From Chitinophagaceae bacterium (lineage in GTDB: Bacteria > Bacteroidota > Bacteroidia > Chitinophagales > Chitinophagaceae), in the NCBI GenBank assembly GCA_947454235.1, contig CANGIY010000020.1, forward strand, positions 2,501 to 63,018: DNA of 60,518 bases, read 5' to 3'. The position numbers were made by a program, and so were the translations under genes. Positions 17,625-27,754 of this stretch are shown piece by piece. Position 1 is the stretch's first letter. Each line of letters starts with the position of its first letter. The notes below the pieces were generated by a model. The model did no database searches and was not told where the DNA came from. It saw only the letters and a program-made list of their open reading frames with translations.

Positions 17625-18697
17625 GAATTAAGTATTTGTTCCAGATCTTTTTCGTTTTCATTAATCCAAACAAAAATATCTGTAAGTATGTCTTTAACTG
17701 TTCTTTTAGGCTGCCAACCTGTTAGTTGGGTAATCTTAGAATTATCGGTTATGTATAAAGGAATATCTCCTCTGCGGTTTTCTTTTACGCTTTGTGCATT
17801 GACTTTATTGCCAGTAATTTCTTCGCAAATATGAGTCAGTTCAAGTAAAGAAACCGAAGAACCAAGTCCGCCACCTGCGTTGTAAACACCGCCTGCAACT
17901 TTATCAAAATTGTTCATTTGGTAATCTACAAGGTCAAACAAATCGTAGATGTGCATTACGTCACGTACTTGCTTGCCTGTTCCTCCGTATCCGAAGTAAG
18001 CAATGTCTTTTTTCCAGTAGTGGCGTGCCATCCAAAGCGTTATAACACCCTGATCAACCTTACCCATTTGGTATGGTCCGGCAATTACACCGCAACGGTT
18101 AATGACAAACGGCACATCAAAAAATTCGCTGAACTCTTCGAGCATCAGTTCTGATGCCAACTTAGTAGCACCATAAATTGACCTTGCTTTGTCTAATGGG
18201 AATTGCTCATTTACACCTTTCGCACTCATGCCGGCAAATGGTTGCTCATCTAACAGCCTGAACCTTGTAGTATCTTCAATGTATGATACTTGTTCCAGAT
18301 AGCCGATAGGATAAACCCTGCTTGTAGAAAGGAAAATAAATTTGGCCTTCATTTTCGCAGCAAGCTCAAGTGTATTGACAGTACCTGTAAGATTAGTGTT
18401 GATAACGTAGTTGAGCGTTGCCCCCATTCCTGCCATTACCGAAGGTTCAGCCGCAGCATCAATGATAAAATCATATGCACCTTCAACAGCCGCAAGATCT
18501 TCAGTATTCCTGATATCACCGTGCATAAAGCTGATTCCTGCTTGCTTAAGCCTCAGAATATTCAATTCCGAACCACGTCTTTTAAGATTATCTAAAGCGG
18601 TAATCTGACAGTCGGGGTATTTTCGTTTTAATAAAACACCAAGATTTGAACCTACAAACCCACACCCACCTGTTATCAGCACAGAAAATTTATTCAC
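17621..18697 (-). CDS. Extended SDR, CDP-paratose/tyvelose 2-epimerase-like
   Basis: NAD-dependent sugar-nucleotide epimerase/dehydratase of 358 residues. The canonical Rossmann motif [11 protein letters not shown] is near residue 8, [13 protein letters not shown] aligns with the substrate-binding block, the active site [11 protein letters not shown] has an intact YxxxK, and [16 protein letters not shown] is in the C-terminal domain. It is paralogous to the next gene. The start codon is GTG (minus-strand complement of 18695-18697). This is the first gene of the operon with a second SDR and a GT2 enzyme, probably making and transferring a deoxysugar for a surface glycan. Exact substrate unknown. 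Confidence 0.87.
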   Translation of the reverse strand: MNKFSVLITGGCGFVGSNLGVLLKRKYPDCQITALDNLKRRGSELNILRLKQAGISFMHGDIRNTEDLAAVEGAYDFIIDAAAEPSVMAGMGATLNYVINTNLTGTVNTLELAAKMKAKFIFLSTSRVYPIGYLEQVSYIEDTTRFRLLDEQPFAGMSAKGVNEQFPLDKARSIYGATKLASELMLEEFSEFFDVPFVINRCGVIAGPYQMGKVDQGVITLWMARHYWKKDIAYFGYGGTGKQVRDVMHIYDLFDLVDYQMNNFDKVAGGVYNAGGGLGSSVSLLELTHICEEITGNKVNAQSVKENRRGDIPLYITDNSKITQLTGWQPKRTVKDILTDIFVWINENEKDLEQILNS

Positions 18698-18894
18698 AAC
18701 TTCAATTTTTATCTAAAACAAATCTGTTGCTCCATTTAAAACAACAAAACCCAATGGCACTAATCAAAAATTTGACCGCGTAAAGATAAACAAAACATTT
18801 AAATACCACCTATTGAACAGTGGACCAAGAATTAGGGATATCATCATATTTAAAAAAGTGAAAGACTAAAAAGGCAGCAAACAGCCCTTGCTCT

Positions 18895-20199
18895 TTACTT
18901 TTTTAATGCCTCGTTGTACAGATCGACATAGTCTTTTCGATGCTCTTCCTGACAATAGATTTTCATCAGACATGCTTTGTCGCTTACATTTCTTCCCATA
19001 GCCGAATCAGAAGGCTCCCATATTCCCGAGCCAATGTAATATTCATGCACGAGTAGTTCTTTTCGGTTCCTATCCATACCTTTCCATCCATCGTAAGAAT
19101 TTAAAACATATCCCCCGATTAGCAATACGAGCCAAGCATAAGTTACACGAGGTTGGAATTTACTAGCCTTATGCCAATAAATGAACAATGCGAAAATTGA
19201 AACCTCAATAAGATGCGGGTAAACGAGGTACCTGCTCGAAATTTGATGGGAGCAAAACCTTACCACAGATGTCACCAACATTGTAGCCATAGCAAAATAA
19301 ACAACTGCAACGAGTGGAAGCGTCTCCTTTTGTGCAATCTTTTTCTTGGTAAAAGGTAACACAATGATAAGAACTGCTATGGTTATTAAAGAGAAAAGCA
19401 TTGCCGGATAAATACCGTGCCTGTATTCGCGTATTACAAAATGTGCACCTGCAAAATTGAACATGTTTGAAATGACTGTTGGAATTGAATTCCTACTTGC
19501 ACCTGTAACAACCTTGTGGTAATGGAAAAAATACAACGGTGCAAAGATAACGAAGGCAGAAACCGCAGCGTAAATCTTTGCTCTGTTACAAAGACTTAGT
19601 GCGAAAAGCAATAAAACAAACGAACCTATAATGCCGTTGCCATTTGCAAACGTACATACAGCCTGAAATAATAAAGCCAACCATATCGTGTACTTACTAT
19701 TAAGACTATAATAATAAAGACTCAACATGAAAAAAAATATAACCCCATAATTGGCAATAGATGCCATCGCCCATGTTGAGTTTTCATAATTGGAAAGGTC
19801 AAATAGGCATATTGATGCCGCTATACCCGGTAATAACCAATTATTTACAAGCAGTTTACGTATAAAGTAAACCAGTATAAGCAATACAACCACCATTTGG
19901 GCATTGCCAATAAAAATGAGTGCCCTGAAATTAAGCCCACCTGTGAGGTTATAATATATTACATAGATCAGCCTTGAAGACAGCATTCTATGCTCGTTAT
20001 GCTGGTGCAACAACAAGGCTACTTTCGACATGAAAGGTGCAGTTTGATAGCTTTCCAAAAACTTCAAAACAGCTAAGTAATCGTCGTGATACGGCAGGTT
20101 AAGGGAAAAATGGTTAACGACTATATAATAAACAAGTACAGGAATAAAGATTACCAAGTAATTTCTGTAAACCGCCAAATCAGTTATTTTCATATTCAT
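18895..20199 (-). CDS. Multi-span membrane protein, GT-C glycosyltransferase-like
   Basis: Integral membrane protein of 434 residues with roughly ten hydrophobic helices. The first helix is followed by a short extracytoplasmic loop bearing LPYHDDYLAVLKFLE. An acidic pair in the first loop is the hallmark of GT-C enzymes that use polyprenyl-phosphate sugars. The C-terminal ~70 residues are soluble. No specific family is certain. The neighbouring GT2 enzyme, of the type that charges lipid phosphate with sugar, would be a logical supplier of its donor. A 197-base gap separates it from the SDR gene, so it may be a separate unit. Confidence 0.7.
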   Translation of the reverse strand: MNMKITDLAVYRNYLVIFIPVLVYYIVVNHFSLNLPYHDDYLAVLKFLESYQTAPFMSKVALLLHQHNEHRMLSSRLIYVIYYNLTGGLNFRALIFIGNAQMVVVLLILVYFIRKLLVNNWLLPGIAASICLFDLSNYENSTWAMASIANYGVIFFFMLSLYYYSLNSKYTIWLALLFQAVCTFANGNGIIGSFVLLLFALSLCNRAKIYAAVSAFVIFAPLYFFHYHKVVTGASRNSIPTVISNMFNFAGAHFVIREYRHGIYPAMLFSLITIAVLIIVLPFTKKKIAQKETLPLVAVVYFAMATMLVTSVVRFCSHQISSRYLVYPHLIEVSIFALFIYWHKASKFQPRVTYAWLVLLIGGYVLNSYDGWKGMDRNRKELLVHEYYIGSGIWEPSDSAMGRNVSDKACLMKIYCQEEHRKDYVDLYNEALKK

Positions 20200-20514
20200 A
20201 CTTTTAAATGGTTACAGAGTATTTATTCTCAGGGAACAGCGCGCAGTCGAATTTCGAAAAAACTGTATTTTTTGCCTTGCTTTTAAAATCAATATTGTCT
20301 TATTGAGCAAAAACTGATGTATCAGTAGATTGACTTTCCGGAACCTAATTAACTTCACCTTGAGCACACCATCTTCTACAAAATTACCCAGTGTCACTGA
20401 ATTTCCAAATTAGAGTAAATATCATCAGAACGACGTGAATTAAAAAGGTACTGAAATAGACCAAAAATGTCGCTTACACCGATAACTCGTTGTGCATTAA
20501 GCAATCATAAACAA
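20200..20514. other. Intergenic region upstream of the GT-C-like gene
   Basis: This 315-base AT-rich stretch has no gene I can support. It should contain the promoter of the minus-strand membrane protein and the 3' end of the minus-strand giant secreted gene's transcript. The part closest to 20514 aligns loosely with sequence next to the sorting-domain remnant at 15.06 kb. Confidence 0.5.
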
Positions 20515-23500
20515 TCACTCCAATACCGCTCTTGAGGTTAAAACCTGCCCGCCAACACTCACCTTCACCATATATACACCAGAAGCGAAATTGCTCAGAT
20601 TGAGCTGTAGTTCGTTGTTGCTTACTTTCTCAGGTTCAATAGGAATAACCCGACCTGTTGCGTCAGTGATAGAAATATCTGCTCCATTGGCATTAGGTAC
20701 ATTAATATGGAGTACTGAAGTGGCTGGGTTAGGAAATATCTCTATTTCATTGTAGGTGCTTTGCAATGGAATACCAGTACGCCAACATGAGTCAACCGTT
20801 ATCGCCTTTTTGGTATGCCTTGTGCCACATGTATTTGTTGTGGAATAGAAAACCGTATCAACTCCTGCCGTCACGCCGGTCACTACACCTGTCGATGTAA
20901 TTGTAACATTGCCTACAAGGGTACTCCAAACACCACCAACAACGGTATCAGTTAAAGTAGCTGTACTGTCCAGGCATAAATGCGATGGACCCATAATTCT
21001 ACCCGTATCAGGCAAATCGTTTACATACACTTGTTTGAATGAAGTATCAGTACCGCAAAACCCGAAAACAACATAAACGATAGTATCAAATCCTCTAAAC
21101 AACCCGTTCAGATTTCCGAGGGTATCCAAACCTGCATTACCTACCAATGTGTGCCATACACCTCCTGTAACTGTACTATGGTATGGGCGAAAAGATCCCA
21201 TACAAATTGAATCTCCTCCGGTAATAGTTCCTGCTGAAGGCAGGGAATCAATAAACAATGGCAAACTTGATACTGCTGATCCGCAAACGTTGGTATCGGT
21301 ATGCAAAAGCGTATCGTACCCTGAAAACACCGCAACCAGCCTACCTAACGAGTCAACAAGAGCACGTGAATTTGACAAACTCCAGGCGGGGCCATGGGTA
21401 CTTATTGAGTAGGTAGCACCAAGACCGGGGCAAAGATGTGTTGGGCCCAAAATAGGCTGCGGCTCAGGAACTGTATCTATTAAAATACTTGTAGTTGTAT
21501 ATCTCGACCCACAAACATTAGACACAGTGTAAGTAATAACAGCGGTTCCTGCTGTTACTCCGCTTACCACTCCGGCAGAAGTGACCCTTGCAGTTGATGA
21601 TGTTGTTCGCCAAGCACCACCAGCAATAGTAGCCGTCATGGTATCGTAACTACCCCGGCAAAAAAACGGGGCGCCGGTGATAGTGCCCGGCGATGGCAAT
21701 GTGTCTATAATATTAATTGTATCGTATGTGTACGTGTAGCAATAATCGGTGTATGCGCCATACTCCACAACGGTAGTTCCTGTATGCAAACCAGTTATTT
21801 CTCCGGTATATTCATTGATAGTGGCATTTGAATCCAGTACGGCCCAACGCCCCCCTGTGTAACCATCAGTCAGGCGCCAGGTAACAGAAACGCATATAGG
21901 ATCAGGGCCTGTGATAGGAGGCAACGCCCTTGGAGTATAAATCGCAATCGGAACTACAACTGAGTCCCAACCACATACCGAGTCATAGTGAACCCGTATC
22001 AAAGTATCGTATCCAGCTGAAACACCACGAATAAGCGCTGTGGAATCAGAAACGAAATCAAAAACAGCAGTAGCATTGGTTAAACGCCATGTGCTTCCGG
22101 TATTTGGATCAAATACCCATTCAGTATTTTCAATACAAATAGGTTCAAAGTCTATCAAAGTAACATGCGAATTAATGTGAATTGATTTACTCACTGTCGA
22201 AGAACATCCTCCTACTGTTTTCGAATAAGTAATTATATCAGTTGTATACCCCGTAGCTGCTGTATACATTCCCGTTGAAGCACTCATACTTCCGTACCTT
22301 GCCGATGATGCCCATGTTCCACCAAAAGTTGTATCAGTGTACGTTACTGTGGAATGAGGACAAACACTGTCGCTGCCCAAAATTGGACCTAACACAGGAA
22401 GCGGCTTTACGTAAATTGGCTTTCTTTTTGTAATGCCACACCCACCCGGTAACAGAACGACGATTGTATCAAACCCCGCGGAAACAACACGACCATATGA
22501 ACTCGCCAAAGCATATGATGGCATGGAAATATGCCCCGAAGTGGAACTCCACAAACCAGGCTCGCCTGTTGAAACTGAAACTCCAAACGGATAACCTACA
22601 TTTGCGCATACCGTATCGGGACCAACAATTACCGTACTTGTAAACCTCTCGCGGGTATCAACCTTCACCATCATTGTGTCAAAACTAGTACCATCTGTCA
22701 CTCTTACATAAAATGTGTCAAGTCCCTGATACACCGAATTAGCATTAAAAGTGACCCCTGAAGGCTTTGTTGTAGTTAACGGGCCGCGGCTATTAACAGT
22801 AACGGGAAACCCAGATAAAGTACCGTGCGTTGGACCGCTTATCACCGACCATGTTTCTGTTTGCGCTACGTCTATATCTGTTATTTTCAGGTAATCAGAA
22901 AGCGACGTTGAACTTCCAAGGCAAGAATTAAAGTACCTGTAGTTGCCATAGGCAAAATAAGGGTGACTTGTTACCGTAATCACTTTTCGCACTCTTCCAT
23001 TAGCGCCATCAGCTATAAAAACTGAGTTTTTCTGATCACTGAACAATCCTGCACTTATATTCATTCTGGACGCAAGTGCATTTGTGTCATCTTTAAAACC
23101 AAGACTACGGTCGCCTGCAAAATAATGAACTGAGTCGGTTACAGGGTCTATTCGCCTGCAAGAAGCTCTTTCGTCGTTGAAACAAACATCATTAGTATCA
23201 ACAACGCATATTCCGCTAAAAGTACCAAAAGTAACAGTTGAAGCAGGACAATCAACATATGTGGTCCCTCCTCCGGCACAGATACTTAACCTTGCCGTAT
23301 CATGGCTTGCCCTAACAATGTAACCCGACGACTGAAAATACACATCTCCCGCCTTGTTAGTACAAATAAAATCGGGGCGACCAATGCTAGCTGCTGTTGC
23401 AGCACCACTAAAACTTGAACCGGCGAATGTCGATGATCCATTGCCACAAAATGTGTTGATGCGTGCTGTCGAAGCATTGATTTTCCTAACTCTTCCATTG

Positions 23501-24021
23501 CCATTGTCGGCAATAAATATATTGTCGGCAGTATCAACGCAAATATGAGCAAGGTTATTAAAACGTGCTGTAAATGCGAAATCACCATCACCCATGTAGC
23601 CTGATAATGAAGAACCGGAAATTGTGGTAATGAGGTTGGTTGTTACGTCGATTTTACGAATCATATTATTGACAGCCAGAAGCAAATCGCCCGACGAGGT
23701 TGCGCATAGTGAATGAACACCATGTATTTCTGCTGATGTTGCCGCAATTCCGTCGAGGTAAGAGCTCCCGCCTCCGGCAAAATCAGTAATTTCACCAAAC
23801 TTGTCTATTTTCTTCACCAGTCTGCCCTCGACAACATAAATATTGCCAAACTTATCGCCCGTAATTATTCTAGGGCTTGATAGACTGGTTTGTAATGCCG
23901 GCACGTTAACAGATGAGGATGTGCCTCCTCCGGCTACTGTAATTGTAATTTGTTGAGCATTAATGTACAACGAAACTACACTGAGTAATACGAGTAAGAC
24001 AATTCTTTTCATGAGTTGCAA
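20515..24021 (-). CDS. Giant secreted protein: NHL-like propeller, beta repeats, T9SS sorting domain
   Basis: Exported protein of 1168 residues with a signal peptide (MKRIVLLVLLSVVSLYINAQ). Residues ~25-345 contain NHL/SMP-30-like propeller repeats (SLCATSSGDLLLAVNNMIRK, ICVDTADNIFIADNGNGRVR). A cadherin/Ig-like linker (about 365-460) and about seven degenerate ~80-residue repeats follow (PGTITGAPFFCRG ... GGAWRT ... GVVSGVTAGTAVITY). The last ~75 residues (IFPNPATSVLHIN ... LTSRAVLE) are a T9SS type A sorting domain. Likely surface display, adhesion or matrix role; no catalytic residues seen. It is 57 bases downstream of a paralogue of the same architecture, and its last 128 bases are copied exactly near 15.1 kb. 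Confidence 0.85.
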   Translation of the reverse strand: MQLMKRIVLLVLLSVVSLYINAQQITITVAGGGTSSSVNVPALQTSLSSPRIITGDKFGNIYVVEGRLVKKIDKFGEITDFAGGGSSYLDGIAATSAEIHGVHSLCATSSGDLLLAVNNMIRKIDVTTNLITTISGSSLSGYMGDGDFAFTARFNNLAHICVDTADNIFIADNGNGRVRKINASTARINTFCGNGSSTFAGSSFSGAATAASIGRPDFICTNKAGDVYFQSSGYIVRASHDTARLSICAGGGTTYVDCPASTVTFGTFSGICVVDTNDVCFNDERASCRRIDPVTDSVHYFAGDRSLGFKDDTNALASRMNISAGLFSDQKNSVFIADGANGRVRKVITVTSHPYFAYGNYRYFNSCLGSSTSLSDYLKITDIDVAQTETWSVISGPTHGTLSGFPVTVNSRGPLTTTKPSGVTFNANSVYQGLDTFYVRVTDGTSFDTMMVKVDTRERFTSTVIVGPDTVCANVGYPFGVSVSTGEPGLWSSTSGHISMPSYALASSYGRVVSAGFDTIVVLLPGGCGITKRKPIYVKPLPVLGPILGSDSVCPHSTVTYTDTTFGGTWASSARYGSMSASTGMYTAATGYTTDIITYSKTVGGCSSTVSKSIHINSHVTLIDFEPICIENTEWVFDPNTGSTWRLTNATAVFDFVSDSTALIRGVSAGYDTLIRVHYDSVCGWDSVVVPIAIYTPRALPPITGPDPICVSVTWRLTDGYTGGRWAVLDSNATINEYTGEITGLHTGTTVVEYGAYTDYCYTYTYDTINIIDTLPSPGTITGAPFFCRGSYDTMTATIAGGAWRTTSSTARVTSAGVVSGVTAGTAVITYTVSNVCGSRYTTTSILIDTVPEPQPILGPTHLCPGLGATYSISTHGPAWSLSNSRALVDSLGRLVAVFSGYDTLLHTDTNVCGSAVSSLPLFIDSLPSAGTITGGDSICMGSFRPYHSTVTGGVWHTLVGNAGLDTLGNLNGLFRGFDTIVYVVFGFCGTDTSFKQVYVNDLPDTGRIMGPSHLCLDSTATLTDTVVGGVWSTLVGNVTITSTGVVTGVTAGVDTVFYSTTNTCGTRHTKKAITVDSCWRTGIPLQSTYNEIEIFPNPATSVLHINVPNANGADISITDATGRVIPIEPEKVSNNELQLNLSNFASGVYMVKVSVGGQVLTSRAVLE

Positions 24022-24078
24022 TAAAAATTAAATATTTCAAACTAAAAATTCCATCAGCCGAAAACGAAGCTCCAAGGG

Positions 24079-27000
24079 CTATTCAAGCACTAACTTTGAC
24101 GTAAAAATTTCGCCTCCCGACTTTACTTTCACTACATATACACCTGCTGTCAATCGAGCTAAATCAAGTTGATATTGTCGGTTAGCAACCTTTGTAGTTG
24201 GTACCTCAATTTCTCTGCCGGCTACGTCATTCAATACTATCTCCACGTCACCATCATTCGGAACTTTGATATTCAAGGTTGAATACGCGGGGTTTGGAAA
24301 CAATTCGAAGTCACTAGCGGTCAGGTTTTCGACGCCTGCAGGGAAGCAATTAATTATATAGATATGCTGAACTGAGGAATTGGTGCCACAGGTATTACTT
24401 AGAGAGCAGTAGATTGTATCAGTACCCACGTTTACACCTGTCACGATGCCCGTTGCCGAAACAGTCGCATTACCGTTGGCTGCACTCCAAACCCCTCCGG
24501 GTACGGTGTTGGTAAGTGTAATTGAGCTATCTGTACAGACTATTTCTGGTCCAATAACGATACCGGCATACGGAGGTTCGTTCACATAAATATTTTTATA
24601 TGCCGTGTCAGTGCCGCATGCATTCGTAATGGTGTAGATAATGGTATCAAACCCGCTCCGTAATCCATTCAAGGTTCCCAGCGAATCAAAACCCGCATTG
24701 CCTACAAAGGTATGCCAGTACCCGCCTGAATCGGTTCCATGATAATGACTGAAAGTGCCCATACAAATGGAATCTCCCCCTATTATTGGTCCTGCGACAG
24801 GGATACTATCAATATGAAGCGGCAATACCGATACAGACGTACCGCAAACATTTGTAATTGTATACAACACTGAATCCCAGCCCATTGTGACTCCTGTAAC
24901 ATTACCAAATGAATCGATATGAGCATGTGCATTTGCCATACTCCAATGTCCGTTGGGTAAAATAATGGAATAAGAAGTTGGAGTGCCCGGGCAGTTTGAT
25001 CTGGCACCTCTGATAGTACCGGGAAGAGGAAGCGTATCGATCAAAACTGAGGCACTAACATTCGTTGTACCACAAGCATTAGTAACGCCGTAGATAATAT
25101 TTGCCGTACCGTACCGCGAAGCTGTAAATATACCCGCACCAGTAATGGAGCCTATCGAAGACCCCATTGACCAAACACCACCCGAAGTAGAATCAAAATA
25201 GGCAGTAGTTGCTCCTCTGCATAATGTCGAAGGACCAATGATTCTGGTTACTGTTGGTAAATCTCTTATAACACTAAAGGCAAGCCCTACAGATGAGGTG
25301 CATGCACCACTTCTGTATGTATAAATAATAGAATCTGATCCCGCTGAATAGCCCAACACTGTTGGTCCAGCCACTATTCTTGCGTTAGAATTTGTAAGTT
25401 GCCATGTCCCCGTAGATAAGGATGATGAAATCGAAAAAGTGCCATAACCATAAACACAAATTTCCGGTGGTCCGGTTATTGCACCAATTGCCCTTGGAGT
25501 ATCGACCAAAATGTTGCATCGCGCAGTATCAACTCCACATGAGTTTGAATCGATATAATACAACCACCCGATACCTGCACTATCTGCTTGCAATCTGAAG
25601 CCTGTAGAAGTAGAAGTTACAATACTCGCCAATGCACGAGAAAATACTAATCTGCTACTACTCGATATTGCTGTTGTGACCGAATCAGTCGTGCCTATAC
25701 ACATTGACGGGAAAGTAATTGGATGCACTGCCGAATTGACGAATACTCTCTTTCCGGTATAGCTAGTACAACCGAAGCGAGATGTGTAAGAATAAATTAT
25801 ACTGTCGTAACCACCCGCACCACGTGGTGCACGATAAGAACCTGTTGTTGCACCAATTGTGCCATAAACACCCAACAAACGAGACGATTCGCTCCAGGTT
25901 CCTCCTATTGATGTATCTGTATAAATAGAAATAGATCCCGGGCACAATGTATCGGGTCCAATCACCGGTCCGACTATAGGTGGATCTACTACCGTAACTA
26001 CTTTACGAATTTGAAAGGGGCAAGAAGCACCTGCATTAACAACTATAGTGTCTATACCTGAAGATACAGGATAAACATAACTAGAACTTCTTGAACCGCT
26101 TCCGACTGCTAATGAAATGCGGCCTGAAGTAGCCCGCCATGTACCAATATCGCCGGAAGAAATCGAATAAGAAATAGTCGAACGACTATTGACACAAAAG
26201 CTATCGGGACCTACTATTCTCGGAATGGCAAAATAGTAATTTGTATTTGCAACAACCATCATTGTATCAGCAGTAACACTATCTGATACCCTAACATAAA
26301 ACGTATCAAGTCCGTAATACGCACTATCAGACCTGTAATAAACATTCAATGGTTTAGTGGTTTTATTTCTGCCTACACTTCTGGCTGTTGCAGGAAATCC
26401 TGACGTTGTGCCGTGCCTCGGGGTACCGATTATAGTCCAGGTTTCAGTTTGTCCTGAATCAACATCTGCGACTTCCAAATCGTAAAACAGACCATATCGT
26501 TCATAATGACAAACAGCTATTGCTCTGTGGTTGCCAAAAGCAAATACCGGACTTGAACTAGCATGAACAACCTTTCTGATGCGTTTGTTGACATAATCTA
26601 TTAAATAAGAATGCTTTTTACTCGCACTGGCAACACCCAAACAATTAGCCATAGAAGCACGCAACGAATTAGTATCGTCAATATACCCATAGGCTGCGCT
26701 TCCAGAATAATAAAAAACAGAATCAGTAACAGGGTCTAACCAACGGCAAGCATTTGCCCCTGTAAAACAAACATCGTCGCTATCATGTACACAAAGATCA
26801 GTCAATGAACCTAGCGAATCCTGAGATGCTGTGCATGACACGTATGAGCTGCCCCCTCCTATATGACTCGTGATATAGCCTGTACTTCTATCAACTTTTA
26901 AGATGTAAGAACTAGTGTATATATACACGTCACCGCGCATGTTTACAGCAACAAGGGTCGGAGTGCCAATGGATGTTGACGTTGATGCTCCCCCTAAACT

Positions 27001-27606
27001 AGAGACCGAAAAAGTAGTACCTCCATTTCCTGCAAAAGTTAAAACTATCGTTGACCAACCATTTATGTAGCGAATGCGATGATTGTTTTTATCGCATACA
27101 TAGATATTGTCGTTCAAGTCGGTACAAATCTTTGAAATTGAATTGAACCGCGCCGCGGTAGCTGGTCCACCATCACCCGAAAAACCAGATGAAAATATAG
27201 ATCCGGCAATTGTGAAAATCAATCCTGTAGCAGCGTCAATTCTTCGTATCGAATTGACATTTGCCACATAAACATCACCGGCAGAGTTGGCACAAATAGA
27301 AGTGAGCCCGTACAAATTAGAATTGGTTGCCAGCACACTATCAGCAGTTAAAGCACCACCGCCGCCAACTTTCCTTACTATTCCAAAAACATCTATCTTG
27401 TAGACGCAGTAGTCAGTCCGATCGTAATAAAAAACATTCCCTGCTCTGTCTTCAGTGATCAAGTACGGGGCATTAACATTAGCATTCAAGGCCAAACAAC
27501 TATCAGGATTAGCACTACCTCCTCCTCCATAAGCTACAGTTATGCGCTGGGCAAAACCCGGCGAAGACAAAATAAAGAGCAGTATTATAAGGCAGACTTT
27601 TCTCAT
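24079..27606 (-). CDS. Giant secreted paralogue: NHL-like propeller, beta repeats, T9SS sorting domain
   Basis: Exported protein of 1175 residues, same layout as the downstream gene. Signal peptide MRKVCLIILLFILSSPGFAQ, then NHL-like repeats (ICANSAGDVYVANVNSIRRI, ICTDLNDNIYVCDKNNHRIR), linker, repeated ~80-residue beta modules with conserved CGT and GGxW motifs, and the T9SS domain (LFPNPAYSTLNIKVPNDG ... FTSKLVLE). The ATG at 27606 is chosen because it begins the signal peptide directly; a possible start at 27651 lies upstream of the predicted transcription start. The two genes arose by tandem duplication. Function is inferred as surface or matrix protein. Confidence 0.85.
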   Translation of the reverse strand: MRKVCLIILLFILSSPGFAQRITVAYGGGGSANPDSCLALNANVNAPYLITEDRAGNVFYYDRTDYCVYKIDVFGIVRKVGGGGALTADSVLATNSNLYGLTSICANSAGDVYVANVNSIRRIDAATGLIFTIAGSIFSSGFSGDGGPATAARFNSISKICTDLNDNIYVCDKNNHRIRYINGWSTIVLTFAGNGGTTFSVSSLGGASTSTSIGTPTLVAVNMRGDVYIYTSSYILKVDRSTGYITSHIGGGSSYVSCTASQDSLGSLTDLCVHDSDDVCFTGANACRWLDPVTDSVFYYSGSAAYGYIDDTNSLRASMANCLGVASASKKHSYLIDYVNKRIRKVVHASSSPVFAFGNHRAIAVCHYERYGLFYDLEVADVDSGQTETWTIIGTPRHGTTSGFPATARSVGRNKTTKPLNVYYRSDSAYYGLDTFYVRVSDSVTADTMMVVANTNYYFAIPRIVGPDSFCVNSRSTISYSISSGDIGTWRATSGRISLAVGSGSRSSSYVYPVSSGIDTIVVNAGASCPFQIRKVVTVVDPPIVGPVIGPDTLCPGSISIYTDTSIGGTWSESSRLLGVYGTIGATTGSYRAPRGAGGYDSIIYSYTSRFGCTSYTGKRVFVNSAVHPITFPSMCIGTTDSVTTAISSSSRLVFSRALASIVTSTSTGFRLQADSAGIGWLYYIDSNSCGVDTARCNILVDTPRAIGAITGPPEICVYGYGTFSISSSLSTGTWQLTNSNARIVAGPTVLGYSAGSDSIIYTYRSGACTSSVGLAFSVIRDLPTVTRIIGPSTLCRGATTAYFDSTSGGVWSMGSSIGSITGAGIFTASRYGTANIIYGVTNACGTTNVSASVLIDTLPLPGTIRGARSNCPGTPTSYSIILPNGHWSMANAHAHIDSFGNVTGVTMGWDSVLYTITNVCGTSVSVLPLHIDSIPVAGPIIGGDSICMGTFSHYHGTDSGGYWHTFVGNAGFDSLGTLNGLRSGFDTIIYTITNACGTDTAYKNIYVNEPPYAGIVIGPEIVCTDSSITLTNTVPGGVWSAANGNATVSATGIVTGVNVGTDTIYCSLSNTCGTNSSVQHIYIINCFPAGVENLTASDFELFPNPAYSTLNIKVPNDGDVEIVLNDVAGREIEVPTTKVANRQYQLDLARLTAGVYVVKVKSGGEIFTSKLVLE

Positions 27607-27626
27607 GGGATTGAATTGAATGGCGT

Positions 27627-27658
27627 CAAATTTATATGTAAAAATATACATTCTTCAA
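27627..27658 (-). promoter_or_regulatory. Candidate promoter of the giant secreted paralogue pair
   Basis: On the minus strand, TTG (27658-27656) is followed after 21 bases by an exact -7 box TAAATTTG (27634-27627). Predicted transcription starts about 15 bases before the ATG at 27606. Confidence 0.45.
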
Positions 27659-27700
27659 TAGAAATCAAGGTCAAAAAGCCTGGATTATTTTTCAATGCAC

Positions 27701-27726
27701 AAAAAAGGGCTGCAAAAGCAGCCCTA
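27701..27726 (-). terminator. Terminator of the aromatic-degradation operon
   Basis: An 8-bp stem (27706-27713 with 27718-27725) with a 4-base loop is followed on the minus strand by six T residues. It lies 29 bases after the persulfide-dioxygenase stop. Confidence 0.85.
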
Positions 27727-27754
27727 CCTTCATATTTTAACCTCAAAACATATC

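Noticed and set aside
18840-18895. Terminator after the GT-C-like gene
   Set aside because: A T tract is present on the minus strand, but the stem is short and mismatched.
20212-20397. 61-residue minus-strand frame upstream of the GT-C-like gene
   Set aside because: Basic and hydrophobic composition with no start signal or recognisable domain; not enough to call a gene.
20700-27000. CRISPR-like array in the giant secreted genes
   Set aside because: The repetition is at the protein level (~80 residues, variable DNA) and in frame; there are no short identical repeats with spacers.
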